Source: Banduia mediterranea (GTDB taxonomy: Bacteria > Pseudomonadota > Gammaproteobacteria > Nevskiales > Nevskiaceae). Taken from it: a DNA stretch of 64,000 nucleotides. Location: assembly GCF_031846245.1 (NCBI RefSeq), contig NZ_JAVRIC010000007.1, forward strand, positions 62,001-126,000, given 5' to 3'. Positions 55,089 to 63,925 of this stretch are shown here, in pieces. The translations under genes were made by a program, and so were the position numbers. Numbering within the stretch: position 1 is the first letter of the stretch; each line of letters starts with the position of its first letter. Under the pieces are notes generated by a model. That model had not been told where the DNA came from and searched no databases. It saw only the letters and a list, made by a program, of their open reading frames with translations.

Positions 55089-55709
55089 ATGCCGCAATAC
55101 ACCCGCAATCCCCCGCTGGATATTCCAGAGCTTGATCCGGACCCGCTGAAACAACTCGATAAATGGCTGGCCGATGCACGCGAGGCCGGCATGATCGATC
55201 CCACCGCGATGGCCCTGGGCACCGCTACTCCGGACGGGCGTCCCTCGGTGCGCATCGTGCTGTTCAAGGGCTTTCGGCACGGCGGTCTGAACTTTTACAC
55301 GCACCTGTTGTCGCGCAAAGGTCTTGAACTTGAGATGAACCCCTTTGTTGCGGCCACGTTCTGGTGGGACCGGCTGGAGCGCCAGGTCCGCGTCGAAGGG
55401 CGGGTTTCGCGCCTTCCGGAGACGGTGGCCCGCGATTATTTTCAGTCGCGACCACGTGAAAGTCAGCTTTCGGCCTATACCTCGCGACAATCGCAGGTGG
55501 TGGGCAGCCGTGAGGCGCTGGACGCGCGCATGCGCGACAACGCGCAGAAGTTCGAAGGTCAGGCGATCCCGTTTCCCGACAGCTGGGGCGGTTATTCGCT
55601 GGAGCCGGAATCCTTCGAATTCTGGCAGGGCCGGCCGGGCCGTACCCACGACCGGCTCTTGTACCGCCGCTGCGTCAAGGCCTGGAAGATTGAGCGCCTC
55701 GAACCCTGA
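55089..55709 (+). CDS. pdxH: Pyridoxamine/pyridoxine 5'-phosphate oxidase
   Basis: FMN enzyme that makes pyridoxal phosphate. 206 residues. FMN/substrate blocks DGRPSVRIVLFKGF, NPFVAATFWWDRLERQVRVEG and SYTSRQSQVVGSRE-like (AYTSRQSQVVGSRE), and the C-terminal HDRLLYRR...WKIERLEP are diagnostic. ATG at 55089 gives the family N-terminus. The next gene overlaps its end by 20 bp. Confidence 0.95.
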   Translation: MPQYTRNPPLDIPELDPDPLKQLDKWLADAREAGMIDPTAMALGTATPDGRPSVRIVLFKGFRHGGLNFYTHLLSRKGLELEMNPFVAATFWWDRLERQVRVEGRVSRLPETVARDYFQSRPRESQLSAYTSRQSQVVGSREALDARMRDNAQKFEGQAIPFPDSWGGYSLEPESFEFWQGRPGRTHDRLLYRRCVKAWKIERLEP

Positions 55710-56187
55710 GGGCGCCAAGTGGGTCGCGCGGCTGGGGCTGGAGCGCCACCCCGAAGGTGGCTGGTACCGGCGCATCTACCAGTCCGCGCACACGCTGAAC
55801 ACCAGGCACGGCGAACGCTGCTGCGCCAGCAGCATCCACTACCTGCTGGATCGGGGCTCGCCGATCGGCCGTCTGCACCGCAACCGCAGCGACATTCTGC
55901 ACGTACTGCAGTCCGGCGGACCGCTGGAATATCTGAGCTACGACGAGTCACGGCCACCGCGCCGGACGACGCTGGGCTTCCACGCCCCGGATGCGATTTC
56001 GCTGTTGATTCCCGGCGGCATCTGGAAGGGCTCGCGTCTGCTTGGCGAGGCCTCGCATGCGCTGGTCACGGAGCTGGTGATCCCCGGATTCGACTGGCAG
56101 GACCATCGCTACGCCGATCACCACTGGTGGCAACAGCAGACACAGGCCTTTCAGGCAATGCTCGCGCCGTTCATCGCGGACGACTGA
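55690..56187 (+). CDS. Cupin superfamily (DUF985) protein
   Basis: 165-residue single-cupin protein. RHPEGGWYRRIYQS, SIHYLLDRGSPIGRLHRNRSDILH and PGGIWKGSRL form the DUF985 cupin pattern with histidine/glutamate metal-ligand candidates. A TTG at 55690, overlapping the end of pdxH, is the only early start that keeps the conserved N-terminal part. The biochemical role of this group is not established. Confidence 0.8.
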   Translation: MSASNPEGAKWVARLGLERHPEGGWYRRIYQSAHTLNTRHGERCCASSIHYLLDRGSPIGRLHRNRSDILHVLQSGGPLEYLSYDESRPPRRTTLGFHAPDAISLLIPGGIWKGSRLLGEASHALVTELVIPGFDWQDHRYADHHWWQQQTQAFQAMLAPFIADD

Positions 56188-56354
56188 CACCGGAAGGCGG
56201 CCCGGCGCAGCGCGACAAGCTCCGCCGCTTTCGTTACCTTTCCCGCCCCCGGGACCGTTCGCGACAGTGCGCGGGCCCGGACGTGTCGATGGAACCCTTG
56301 TCCCTCGACGACACTCCAAGACGACGACAATAACCAGATCACCGGGAGATCTCC

Positions 56355-57302
56355 GTGAACCGACGCCCTCTGTTGCTGCTCGCAGCCGCCATCGTGGTGG
56401 TCATCGCGATCATCGGGTTGTGGCCCGGCAAGGACCAGGACGAGCCGCCCACCGCCGACGGCAGCGCTGCGGCGGACGCTTACGTCGAAGCGATGGGCCG
56501 GCAACACGAAGGCGATACTCCGCAGGCCAGCGAAGCGGCCAAGCAGCCGCCCACCGCCGCTGTCGAGCACGAGACCGTCAGCTACGGCTCGGTCAACGGC
56601 GAGGACTTCAACGGCTATCTGGCACGCCCGGCGGGCGTGGAAGGTGCACTGCCGGCACTGGTGATGTATCACGAATGGTGGGGACTCAACGACAACATCC
56701 GGGCGATGGCGGATCGTCTGGCCGCTCATGGATATCTGGTGCTGGCCGCGGACTTCTACGACGGCCAGATCTACGACACCCGGACCGGCGCACAACAGGC
56801 CATGAACGCAGCCCTCGACGACAAGGCGCGACTGGCGGCCAACATCTACGCAGCCTTCGACTACATCAAGTCCAAGGGTGCACCGCAGGTCGGCGTGATC
56901 GGCTGGTGCTTCGGCGGCTCGATGGCTTTCCAGAACGTGCTGCTGACCCCCGCCGGACTGGACGCCGCGGTGATCTACTACGGACAGGTCGGCGGCGACG
57001 CCGAAAAGCTGGCGCCAATCCAGTCGCCGATTCTGGCGTTTTTCGGCGGGAAGGACGACAGCATCCCCCCGAAGGCCATCGAGTCGTTCGAAAGCACCAT
57101 GCACGATCTCGACAAGTCGCTTGAGGTCCATGTCTACGCTGACGCTGGTCATGGTTTTGCCAACCCGTCCGGCAAGGCCTACCAAAAGAAAGCCGCGGAA
57201 GATGCCTGGGCGCGCACGCTGGCGTTCCTGCAGGCGCACATGAGCCCGGTCGGCGACGAAGCCGCGGCATCGCCCGCAGACTCCGATGACAATCCCGGCT
57301 GA
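56355..57302 (+). CDS. Membrane-anchored dienelactone hydrolase family protein
   Basis: 315 residues: N-terminal transmembrane anchor (about 5-24, LLLLAAAIVVVIAIIGLW), a low-complexity linker (25-75) and an alpha/beta hydrolase domain. Nucleophile Cys near residue 185 in GWCFGGSM, Asp in GGKDDSIPP and His in ADAGHGFANPSG form the DLH Cys-Asp-His triad. GTG at 56355 has GGGAG upstream. The exported form suggests periplasmic ester or lactone hydrolysis; substrate unknown. Confidence 0.88.
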   Translation: MNRRPLLLLAAAIVVVIAIIGLWPGKDQDEPPTADGSAAADAYVEAMGRQHEGDTPQASEAAKQPPTAAVEHETVSYGSVNGEDFNGYLARPAGVEGALPALVMYHEWWGLNDNIRAMADRLAAHGYLVLAADFYDGQIYDTRTGAQQAMNAALDDKARLAANIYAAFDYIKSKGAPQVGVIGWCFGGSMAFQNVLLTPAGLDAAVIYYGQVGGDAEKLAPIQSPILAFFGGKDDSIPPKAIESFESTMHDLDKSLEVHVYADAGHGFANPSGKAYQKKAAEDAWARTLAFLQAHMSPVGDEAAASPADSDDNPG

Positions 57303-57404
57303 GCCGACTGACGCAGCCGGGACAGCGGCTGATCCGTGCTTGTCGCCACGCGATTGCTTGCGCATGATGGACGCCCTTCGTCTGAACGGGATCACCCCGC
57401 CCCC

Positions 57405-58187
57405 ATGATCCGCAGCTCCGCCTTCAAGTACGGCGTACTCGTCGCCCTGAGCCTGTCGCTGCTTGTCGCCTGTGCGACCTCGCCGCTGGGTCGGCGTCAG
57501 CTCAAGCTGTTCTCCGAGCAGGAGATCGCGCAGATGGGCGTTCAGTCCTATCAGGAGCTGAAAAGCGAAACGCCGGTCACCAAGGACGCCTCGGTCAACC
57601 GCTACGTACAGTGTGTAGCGCAGGCGATCACCCGCCAGGTTGCGGGTAACACGGTATGGGAAGTCAATGTCTTTGCCGAGGATCAGGCCAACGCCTTCGC
57701 CCTGCCCGGCGGCAAGATCGGCGTCTACACCGGCCTGCTCGACGTGGCCAAGAACCAGAGCCAGCTGGCCGCCGTCATCGGCCATGAAGTGGGCCATGTC
57801 ATCGCCGGCCACTCGAACGAGCGGGTGTCCTCGCAGGCCGTGGCGCAGCTCGGCGGGCAGCTCACCTACGCCGCGACCGGCATCGATCCGCAGCTGCTCG
57901 GTGTGGCCGCGCAGACCTTCTTCCTGCTGCCGTATTCACGCGCGCATGAAAGCGAGGCCGACCTGATCGGCGAAGACCTGATGGCGGATGCGGGCTTCGA
58001 CCCGCGCGAGAGCATCCAGTTGTGGATCAACATGGGCCGGCTCAACAACGGCGAGCGCCCGCCGCAGTTCCTGTCGACCCATCCTTCACCCGAAAACCGT
58101 ATCCGCGACCTGAACAATCGTCTGGAGCATTCGATGGCGATCTACAACCAGGCACGCGCCGCGGGGCGTCGGCCGAACTGCAAGTAA
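57405..58187 (+). CDS. M48 family metalloprotease lipoprotein
   Basis: 260 residues: lipobox LVAC (Cys22) and an M48 peptidase domain with HEVGH zinc motif (in VIGHEVGHVIAGHSNERVSS) and the third ligand Glu in AHESEADLIGEDLM. STHPSPENRI is the usual C-terminal family block. Resembles the YcaL/LoiP-type outer-membrane proteases involved in envelope quality control. ATG at 57405 starts the signal peptide. Confidence 0.92.
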   Translation: MIRSSAFKYGVLVALSLSLLVACATSPLGRRQLKLFSEQEIAQMGVQSYQELKSETPVTKDASVNRYVQCVAQAITRQVAGNTVWEVNVFAEDQANAFALPGGKIGVYTGLLDVAKNQSQLAAVIGHEVGHVIAGHSNERVSSQAVAQLGGQLTYAATGIDPQLLGVAAQTFFLLPYSRAHESEADLIGEDLMADAGFDPRESIQLWINMGRLNNGERPPQFLSTHPSPENRIRDLNNRLEHSMAIYNQARAAGRRPNCK

Positions 58188-58275
58188 GGGGTGAGGCGGG
58201 AAGGCTGGCAACCGCCGCGGCCTTTTCGCGCTTCTACGCCTCACACCTCGCGCCTTTCCCCCTCACGCACATAGT

Positions 58276-59304
58276 TCACGCCGTCCGCGGAATCATCGGA
58301 CTCTCGGCATAGGCCGCGAAATGGCAGGCCGAATAGCCGCCGCTGGGAACCCGGCGCAGGACCGGCACCTGTTGCGCGCAGACATGATCGACCAGCGGAC
58401 AGCGCGTTCTGAACACGCAACCGCTGGGCGGATTCGAGGGACTCGGAATCTCGCCGATCAACTCCACGCGCTCGCCCGGAAGCTGTGCTTCGAAATCCGG
58501 TACGGCCGACAGCAGAGCACGCGTGTAAGGATGCTGCGGTGCTTCGAACAGCGCGTCGCGCGCCGACTGCTCCATGACCTTGCCCAGGTACATCACCATC
58601 ACCCGATGGCTGAGCTGGCGCACCACCGCCAGATCGTGGGAGATGAACAACATCGCCAGTCCGTACTCGCGCTGCAGGTCCACCAGCAAATGGACGATCT
58701 GGGCCTGCACCGAAACATCCAGCGCACTCACCGGCTCGTCACAGATCAATACCTTGGGGCGGACCACCAGGGCGCGCGCAATACCGACGCGCTGGCACTG
58801 ACCGCCCGAGATTTCATGCGGATAACGATCCTTCAGCTCCGCATCCAGACCGACACGCTGCATCATTTCGAGCACGCGGGCGCTGCGCTCGTTGGCCCCC
58901 ACCTCGGGACATAGTGTCTTCAGCGGTTCGGCGATGCACTGTGCAATGCTCATGCGCGGATTGAGGCTCGCCTGCGGGTCCTGGAAAACGATTTGGACCT
59001 CGCGGCGCAGCGGCCGCCAGTCGGCGTCGCTGTAAGCGGTGACGTTGTGACCGTCGATGCTGATCTGCCCGCCCGTCGGCGTCTCGAGCCCGACCAGAGC
59101 GCGCGCCAGCGTGGACTTGCCGCAACCGGATTCACCGACAATACCGAGAGTCTCGCCGGCATGGAGGTCGAAATGCATGTCGTCGACCGCCTTGATCACG
59201 CCGCACGGCCCGAACAAGGGCCAGACACGCCCCCGCTTCAGCGGATAGTGAACTCGAAGGCGCCGCACCGAAAGAACCGGACGTCGCGTAGCTACTGTAA
59301 ACAT
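58276..59304 (-). CDS. Oligopeptide/dipeptide ABC transporter ATPase (OppF/DppF type)
   Basis: 342-residue cytoplasmic ATPase. Walker A GESGCGKSTLARAL, Q-loop VFQDPQASLNPRM, signature EISGGQCQRVGIARAL, Walker B VLICDEPVSALDVS, and the OppF/DppF C-terminal extension with CVFRTRCPLVDHVCAQQ and HPYTRALLSAVP. The signature has GGQC rather than GGQR. Partner permeases, OppD and binding protein are not adjacent, so it is an orphan within this window. Confidence 0.92.
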   Translation of the reverse strand: MFTVATRRPVLSVRRLRVHYPLKRGRVWPLFGPCGVIKAVDDMHFDLHAGETLGIVGESGCGKSTLARALVGLETPTGGQISIDGHNVTAYSDADWRPLRREVQIVFQDPQASLNPRMSIAQCIAEPLKTLCPEVGANERSARVLEMMQRVGLDAELKDRYPHEISGGQCQRVGIARALVVRPKVLICDEPVSALDVSVQAQIVHLLVDLQREYGLAMLFISHDLAVVRQLSHRVMVMYLGKVMEQSARDALFEAPQHPYTRALLSAVPDFEAQLPGERVELIGEIPSPSNPPSGCVFRTRCPLVDHVCAQQVPVLRRVPSGGYSACHFAAYAESPMIPRTA

Positions 59305-59407
59305 GGCGCCTCGCCCTCTCAACCTGAACGGCTGCAGACGATTCTGCCGCCGTTCGGCGGGCGCAACTGTGCCCCGCGTCGCGGGACACGGCAATCCCCC
59401 ATATCGG

Positions 59408-59875
59408 TTACTCGAGCAGACTGCGCAGCATCCATGCGGTCTTCTCGTGCAATTGCATGCGCTGTGTCAGCAGATCGGCCGTGGCTTCGTCGTCGGCCTG
59501 CTCGGCCTGCTGGAACACCTCGCGAGCGGTCCGCGCAACGGTTTCATGACCGCCGACGAGCTGGACCACCATGTCCTTCCACTCCGGTACGCCCGGTTCT
59601 TCCTCGATCTGCGAGAGTTCGGCGTACTGCTTGTAGGAACCGGGAGCGGGATAGCCAAGCGCGCGGATGCGCTCGGCAATCTGGTCGACCGCCGTCGCGG
59701 ATTCAGTGTACTGGCCCTCGAACATCAGATGCAGGGTGTTGAACATCGGACCCGTCACGTTCCAGTGAAAATTGTGCGTCTTGAGATATAGCGTGTACTC
59801 GTCCGCCAGCACCCGACTCAGCCCCTTGGCGATGGCCTGACGCTGTTCCTGGCTGATTCCGATATCGATCTTCAT
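59408..59875 (-). CDS. dps: Dps-family ferritin-like DNA protection protein
   Basis: 155-residue four-helix ferritin-like protein that stores iron and protects DNA. The dinuclear ferroxidase site is in LYLKTHNFHWNVTG (His) and FEGQYTESATAVDQIAERIRALG (Asp/Glu). Normal Dps length; no long Lys-rich N-terminal tail. ATG at 59873-59875. About 247 bp upstream, to the next gene's stop, contain no supported gene. Confidence 0.92.
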   Translation of the reverse strand: MKIDIGISQEQRQAIAKGLSRVLADEYTLYLKTHNFHWNVTGPMFNTLHLMFEGQYTESATAVDQIAERIRALGYPAPGSYKQYAELSQIEEEPGVPEWKDMVVQLVGGHETVARTAREVFQQAEQADDEATADLLTQRMQLHEKTAWMLRSLLE

Positions 59876-60122
59876 GGTTCTGCCCTTAAATATGGATGAA
59901 CGAACGCAACAGACAGCGCCCGATATGTATTGCGTAAATTAATACTGGTCCGCTTAACAATCCATTAATTCTATTGAAACGAGGGTCTCGCATCGTCGCG
60001 CAGGATGATGCGCGGTCCAGCGGCCATGTCGGCAGAGGCACCTTGAAAATGAATCCTGTGCCAGGCAGGCTGCCCATCTCCCGCTTCAATTGTAGCGACG
60101 CGCCGGGCGGGCGGAGCCACCG

Positions 60123-61079
60123 CTAGTGCGGCGAAATCGCCTTTTGCTTGCGATAGTACGAAAAGATATCGCTCAGGCTGTGCCTGGGGGACCAGCCGAA
60201 GGTATCGCGGAAAGTGTGCCCATCGATGATCACCGGATATTTGAAATAGTTGATCAGATAAGGCGGAAAGAACGCGTTCCAGTTGAGCAGACCACTGATC
60301 GCCTTGGGTAGCATCGGCGGCACCGAGGGCACCGGCAACTTGCGGCATCCCGCCTGCACGACGGCCTCCTGATAGGGCACCCAGTCTTCGGGCGCCACGT
60401 TGTAGATGCCGGGCCGGTTCCTTTCGAAAGCCAGCACCATCGCCTCGGCCATGTCCTCGACATGGACGAACTGCATCATCGGAGAAAACCCCGTCAGCAC
60501 CGGTGCCAGCGGTCTCGACAGCAGCAGCGACATACTGTTCTTGACGCCCGGACCGAGCACATTGCATGGCCGCAGGATCGTCATGTGCAGCTTGCGATGC
60601 TTCCACAGATAGATCTGCGCGAGGCTTTCGAGTTCGACCGAATCCACCAGATCCTGGGTCACCTCGGAGGCCTTGAGCGGCGCCTCTTCCGACAACAATG
60701 CCGGATTGTAGGGACTGGCGCCGTAGACGAAATACGTGGAATGCATGACGACCTGCGAAACCTTGTACTTGCAGCACAGGTCGAGCAGGCGCTTCGCACC
60801 GAGCACATTGGTGTTGTAACGGCGCAGGCGATCGGATTCATGCGCGAACATGCGGCCGATGTGCAGCACGGCGTCGAACTGGTGGCGGCGGAAGATGTCC
60901 TCGAAGCCGCGCGTATGTGTGGCGACCTTGTACGAGGGAATGCCCTCGTCGGTCTCGACGCGACGGCGAAAGTCCACAGCAACGACGTTGTGGCGCTCGT
61001 GAAGCCGGGCGATCACGCGCTTGGCGAGCGCACCGGCGGCGCCGGTCACCAGAACCGTCTTTCTTTTCGGGGGCGGCAT
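60123..61079 (-). CDS. Atypical NAD-dependent epimerase/dehydratase (SDR)
   Basis: 318 residues. N-terminal Rossmann fold TGAAGALAKRVIARL, acid loop AVDFRRR, and the LRPCNVLGPG and NVAPEDWVPY blocks are SDR-like. The position normally holding YxxxK reads VDSVELESLAQ, so Tyr and Lys are not in place. It may be a non-catalytic or differently mechanised member. It starts 1 bp after the stop of the PlsC gene, suggesting a joint lipid-related role. Confidence 0.8.
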   Translation of the reverse strand: MPPPKRKTVLVTGAAGALAKRVIARLHERHNVVAVDFRRRVETDEGIPSYKVATHTRGFEDIFRRHQFDAVLHIGRMFAHESDRLRRYNTNVLGAKRLLDLCCKYKVSQVVMHSTYFVYGASPYNPALLSEEAPLKASEVTQDLVDSVELESLAQIYLWKHRKLHMTILRPCNVLGPGVKNSMSLLLSRPLAPVLTGFSPMMQFVHVEDMAEAMVLAFERNRPGIYNVAPEDWVPYQEAVVQAGCRKLPVPSVPPMLPKAISGLLNWNAFFPPYLINYFKYPVIIDGHTFRDTFGWSPRHSLSDIFSYYRKQKAISPH

Positions 61080-61080
61080 G

Positions 61081-61920
61081 CTAAAAGACCTTCTTCCGTT
61101 CCTTCAGACCCTTGCGTATCAAGCCCCCGATCGCCTTCTTGACCATGTCGACCCGCGCCAGCACTTCGTCCTCGCTCTGCACCGGGCATTCGAAGCGCAT
61201 CGGCTCGCCGAAGTTGAGGATCACGCGCGCCGGTAGCGGCAACGGCGGCGCGATCGGCACATAGGGCACCCCGAGCAGACGCGCCAGCGGCGAGATATTG
61301 AACAGGGAGGGCATGGTTTCCTCGCAGCCCACCACGCCGACCGGCACGATCGGCGCATTGTGCTGCAAGGCCAGGTGCATGAATCCGTTACCGAATCGCT
61401 GCAGCTGGTAGCGGTCACGGTAGAGCTTGCCGCTGCCGCGTATTCCCTCGGGAAACACCACCACGGCTTCCTCGCGTTCGAGCATGCGCCCGCAATTGAC
61501 CGGGTCTCCGATCACCCCGCCAATCGCATTGAGCCAGTTTCCCAGCCACGGCACCGTCGGGAAGAAGCGTTCGATCATGGCGCGACCGGCGCGCGGACCG
61601 TGCGGATTGGTCAACATCGAGTAGCCGATCAGCAGACCGTCCATCGGCAGCTGGCCCGAATGATTCGGCACGATCAGAACCCGGCCCTGCGCCGGAATGT
61701 TTTCCAGTCCGTGCGCAACCACGCGGAAATAGTGCTCGTAGAGCCAACGCACCGGCGGCACCCCGAGCTTGATCGCATCTTCGTTGTATCCCCAGGGGTC
61801 GTAGCCGAAGCTGCCGAGTGGCTTGGGAACACGCGCCAGCAGGCCCTGAATCTCGGCACTGACGAATCGATCGGTCAATTTCTGCTTCAGGCTGGTTTGC
61901 TGCATTGCATGGGCCGGCAT
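61081..61920 (-). CDS. PlsC-type 1-acylglycerol-phosphate acyltransferase family protein
   Basis: 279 residues. Acyltransferase motif NHSGQLPMDG (HxxxxD) and VVFPEGIRGSGKLY are visible, with IVPVGVVGCEE later. The group includes lysophosphatidate acyltransferases and diacylglycerol acyltransferase-like proteins. GGAGG 6 bases upstream fixes the ATG at 61920, although the frame extends much further. Coupled to the downstream SDR gene. Confidence 0.85.
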   Translation of the reverse strand: MPAHAMQQTSLKQKLTDRFVSAEIQGLLARVPKPLGSFGYDPWGYNEDAIKLGVPPVRWLYEHYFRVVAHGLENIPAQGRVLIVPNHSGQLPMDGLLIGYSMLTNPHGPRAGRAMIERFFPTVPWLGNWLNAIGGVIGDPVNCGRMLEREEAVVVFPEGIRGSGKLYRDRYQLQRFGNGFMHLALQHNAPIVPVGVVGCEETMPSLFNISPLARLLGVPYVPIAPPLPLPARVILNFGEPMRFECPVQSEDEVLARVDMVKKAIGGLIRKGLKERKKVF

Positions 61921-62075
61921 GTCCCGGCCCGCCTCCTTCAGGCAATCGGTACAACTTTGCGTGTGCTGCCGACATGAACACGAGTGGAGAGCCTGCAGGT
62001 TCGCCGGTCCGGTCGGACTTGTGTCTGCACTATAGCGAGAACCGCAGGACCGCGGCCACGCAAACCACCGGCTGT

Positions 62076-63896
62076 TCAGTCGCGGGCTTGCTCGCTGGTC
62101 TGCGGCGCGAGCGCGCGGCGCTGAAGATTCCACAGCCGTGCATAGTCGCCGTCAGCAGCCAATAGCGCAGCATGATGACCGCGTTCGACGATAAGGCCGT
62201 GACGCAGCACGATGATTTCGTCGGCATCGACCACGGTCGACAGCCGGTGTGCGATCACCAGCGTGGTGCGCTGCCGCGCCGCTTCCGCCAGTGCGCCCAG
62301 AATCGCCCGCTCCGATTCAGTGTCCAGCGAGGACGTCGCCTCGTCGAAGATCATGATCGGCGGATCCTTGAGCAGCGCCCTTGCGATGCTTACGCGCTGC
62401 TTTTCTCCGCCCGAGAGCTTCAGGCCGCGTTCGCCGACCTGCGTATCAAGGCCGTCCGGCAGTTGAGCGACGAAACCGTCCAGATGCGCCAGCCGCACCA
62501 CGCGTTCGATATCCTCGCGCGAGGCGCCCGGCCGGCCGTAGCCGATGTTGTAGGCCAGGCTGTCATTGAACAGGACGGTGTCTTGCGGCACGACGCCGAT
62601 ATGCGTGCGCAGGCTGTTCTGCGTGTAGTCGGTGATGTCGCGCCCGTCCACGAGTATCCGCCCCCGGTCCGGATCGTAGAACCGGAACAGCAGGCGCGCC
62701 AGTGTGGATTTTCCGGCCCCGCTCGGCCCGACCACGGCCACGGTCCTGCCGGCCGGAATCTCGAAACTCAGCTCGCGCAGAATCGGTCGGCTCGCGTCAT
62801 AGGCGAAGCCCACCTGCTCGAATCGCACCGCCGCCGAGCTCACCGCCAGGGTTCGCGCGCCGGGTTCGTCGACCACGGCCGGCGGCACGTCCAGCATCGT
62901 CAGCATGCGCTGCATGTCGGTCAACGCCCTGCGGATTTCGCGATAGACGAAACCCAGCACGTTCAAGGGAATGAACAATTGCGTCATGTAGGCGTTGATG
63001 GCCACGAAATCGCCGATCGTCATGTCGCCGGCCGCCACCTGCACCGAGGCCAGCACCATGATGCCCGTGACCGAACCGGCGATGATGACCGCCTGGCCGA
63101 TATTGAGCGTCGCCAGCGACTTGCGGTTGCGCCGTTGCGCGCGTTCCCAGTCCGCCAGCGCCCGGTCATACTCGCGCGCCTCGTAATCCTCGTTGACGAA
63201 CAGCTTCACGGTTTCGTAGTTCAGCAGCGAATCGATGGCGCGCGTATTGGCCTGCGAATCCAGCTGATTGGCGGTACGCACGAAACGCGTGCGCCATTCG
63301 GTCACCATCACCGAGAACAGTACGTACAAGCTGACGGCACCGAGCACGATCAGGGCATAGACCCAGCCGTACTGGACCAGCAGGATCCCGGCCACCAGCA
63401 ACATCTCGAACAGGGTCGGAACGATGTTGAAAGTGAGGAAGCGCAGCAGAAAGCTGATGCCCGAAACGCCGCGCTCGATGTCGCGCGACAGACCGCCGGT
63501 CTGGCGCGACAGGTGATAGCTCAGGTCCAGACGATGCAGGTGACGGAACACTTCCAATGCGGCACGGCGCATCGCGCGTTCGGCGACGCGGCCGAAGATG
63601 ACGTCACGCAGCTCGGAGAACAACACCACGATCAGTCGCAGCACGCCATAGAACAACAGCAGCAGCAACGGAATTGCGACCACCGCCGCAGCCTCGGTGT
63701 CGAGCGCATCGACCAGATGCTTCATCACCATCGGCAGGCTCACGCCGGCCAGCTTGGCGGCGACCAGCAGGCTCAGCGCAATGCCGACGCGCAGCGGGAA
63801 TTCACGCAGATAGGGCCACAGCCTGCCAAGGCTGCGCCACTCCGGCTTCGCTGGCATTCCGGATTCGGGCAGCGACGAAGGGCGGCGCGCGGGCAC
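62076..63896 (-). CDS. Atm1/ABCB7-type ABC exporter (fused permease-ATPase)
   Basis: 606-residue half transporter: six transmembrane helices (about 30-320) and an ATPase domain with Walker A GPSGAGKSTLARLL, Q-loop VPQDTVLFNDSLAYNI, signature LSGGEKQRVSIARALL, Walker B IMIFDEATSSLD and H-loop IAHRLSTVV. SLLNYETVKLFVNEDYEAREYD is typical of the Atm1/HMT group that exports glutathione-linked compounds and metals. GTG at 63896 or ATG at 63857 may be the start. Substrate is inferred from family. Confidence 0.9.
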   Translation of the reverse strand: MPARRPSSLPESGMPAKPEWRSLGRLWPYLREFPLRVGIALSLLVAAKLAGVSLPMVMKHLVDALDTEAAAVVAIPLLLLLFYGVLRLIVVLFSELRDVIFGRVAERAMRRAALEVFRHLHRLDLSYHLSRQTGGLSRDIERGVSGISFLLRFLTFNIVPTLFEMLLVAGILLVQYGWVYALIVLGAVSLYVLFSVMVTEWRTRFVRTANQLDSQANTRAIDSLLNYETVKLFVNEDYEAREYDRALADWERAQRRNRKSLATLNIGQAVIIAGSVTGIMVLASVQVAAGDMTIGDFVAINAYMTQLFIPLNVLGFVYREIRRALTDMQRMLTMLDVPPAVVDEPGARTLAVSSAAVRFEQVGFAYDASRPILRELSFEIPAGRTVAVVGPSGAGKSTLARLLFRFYDPDRGRILVDGRDITDYTQNSLRTHIGVVPQDTVLFNDSLAYNIGYGRPGASREDIERVVRLAHLDGFVAQLPDGLDTQVGERGLKLSGGEKQRVSIARALLKDPPIMIFDEATSSLDTESERAILGALAEAARQRTTLVIAHRLSTVVDADEIIVLRHGLIVERGHHAALLAADGDYARLWNLQRRALAPQTSEQARD

Positions 63897-63925
63897 CGTT
63901 CAGACGACCCGCAGCCCGGATCCGC

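Noticed and set aside
58188-58275. Imperfect inverted repeat (GTGAGGCGGGAAGG against CCTTTCCCCCTCAC) between the M48 and OppF genes
   Set aside because: Pairing is interrupted and there is no T-tract, so a terminator call is not secure.
59886-60089. Short minus-strand ORF upstream of dps with a GTGFIFKVPLP segment like a histidine-kinase tail
   Set aside because: Similarity is limited to a few residues of a common pattern and there is no upstream kinase frame; too weak to call even a remnant.
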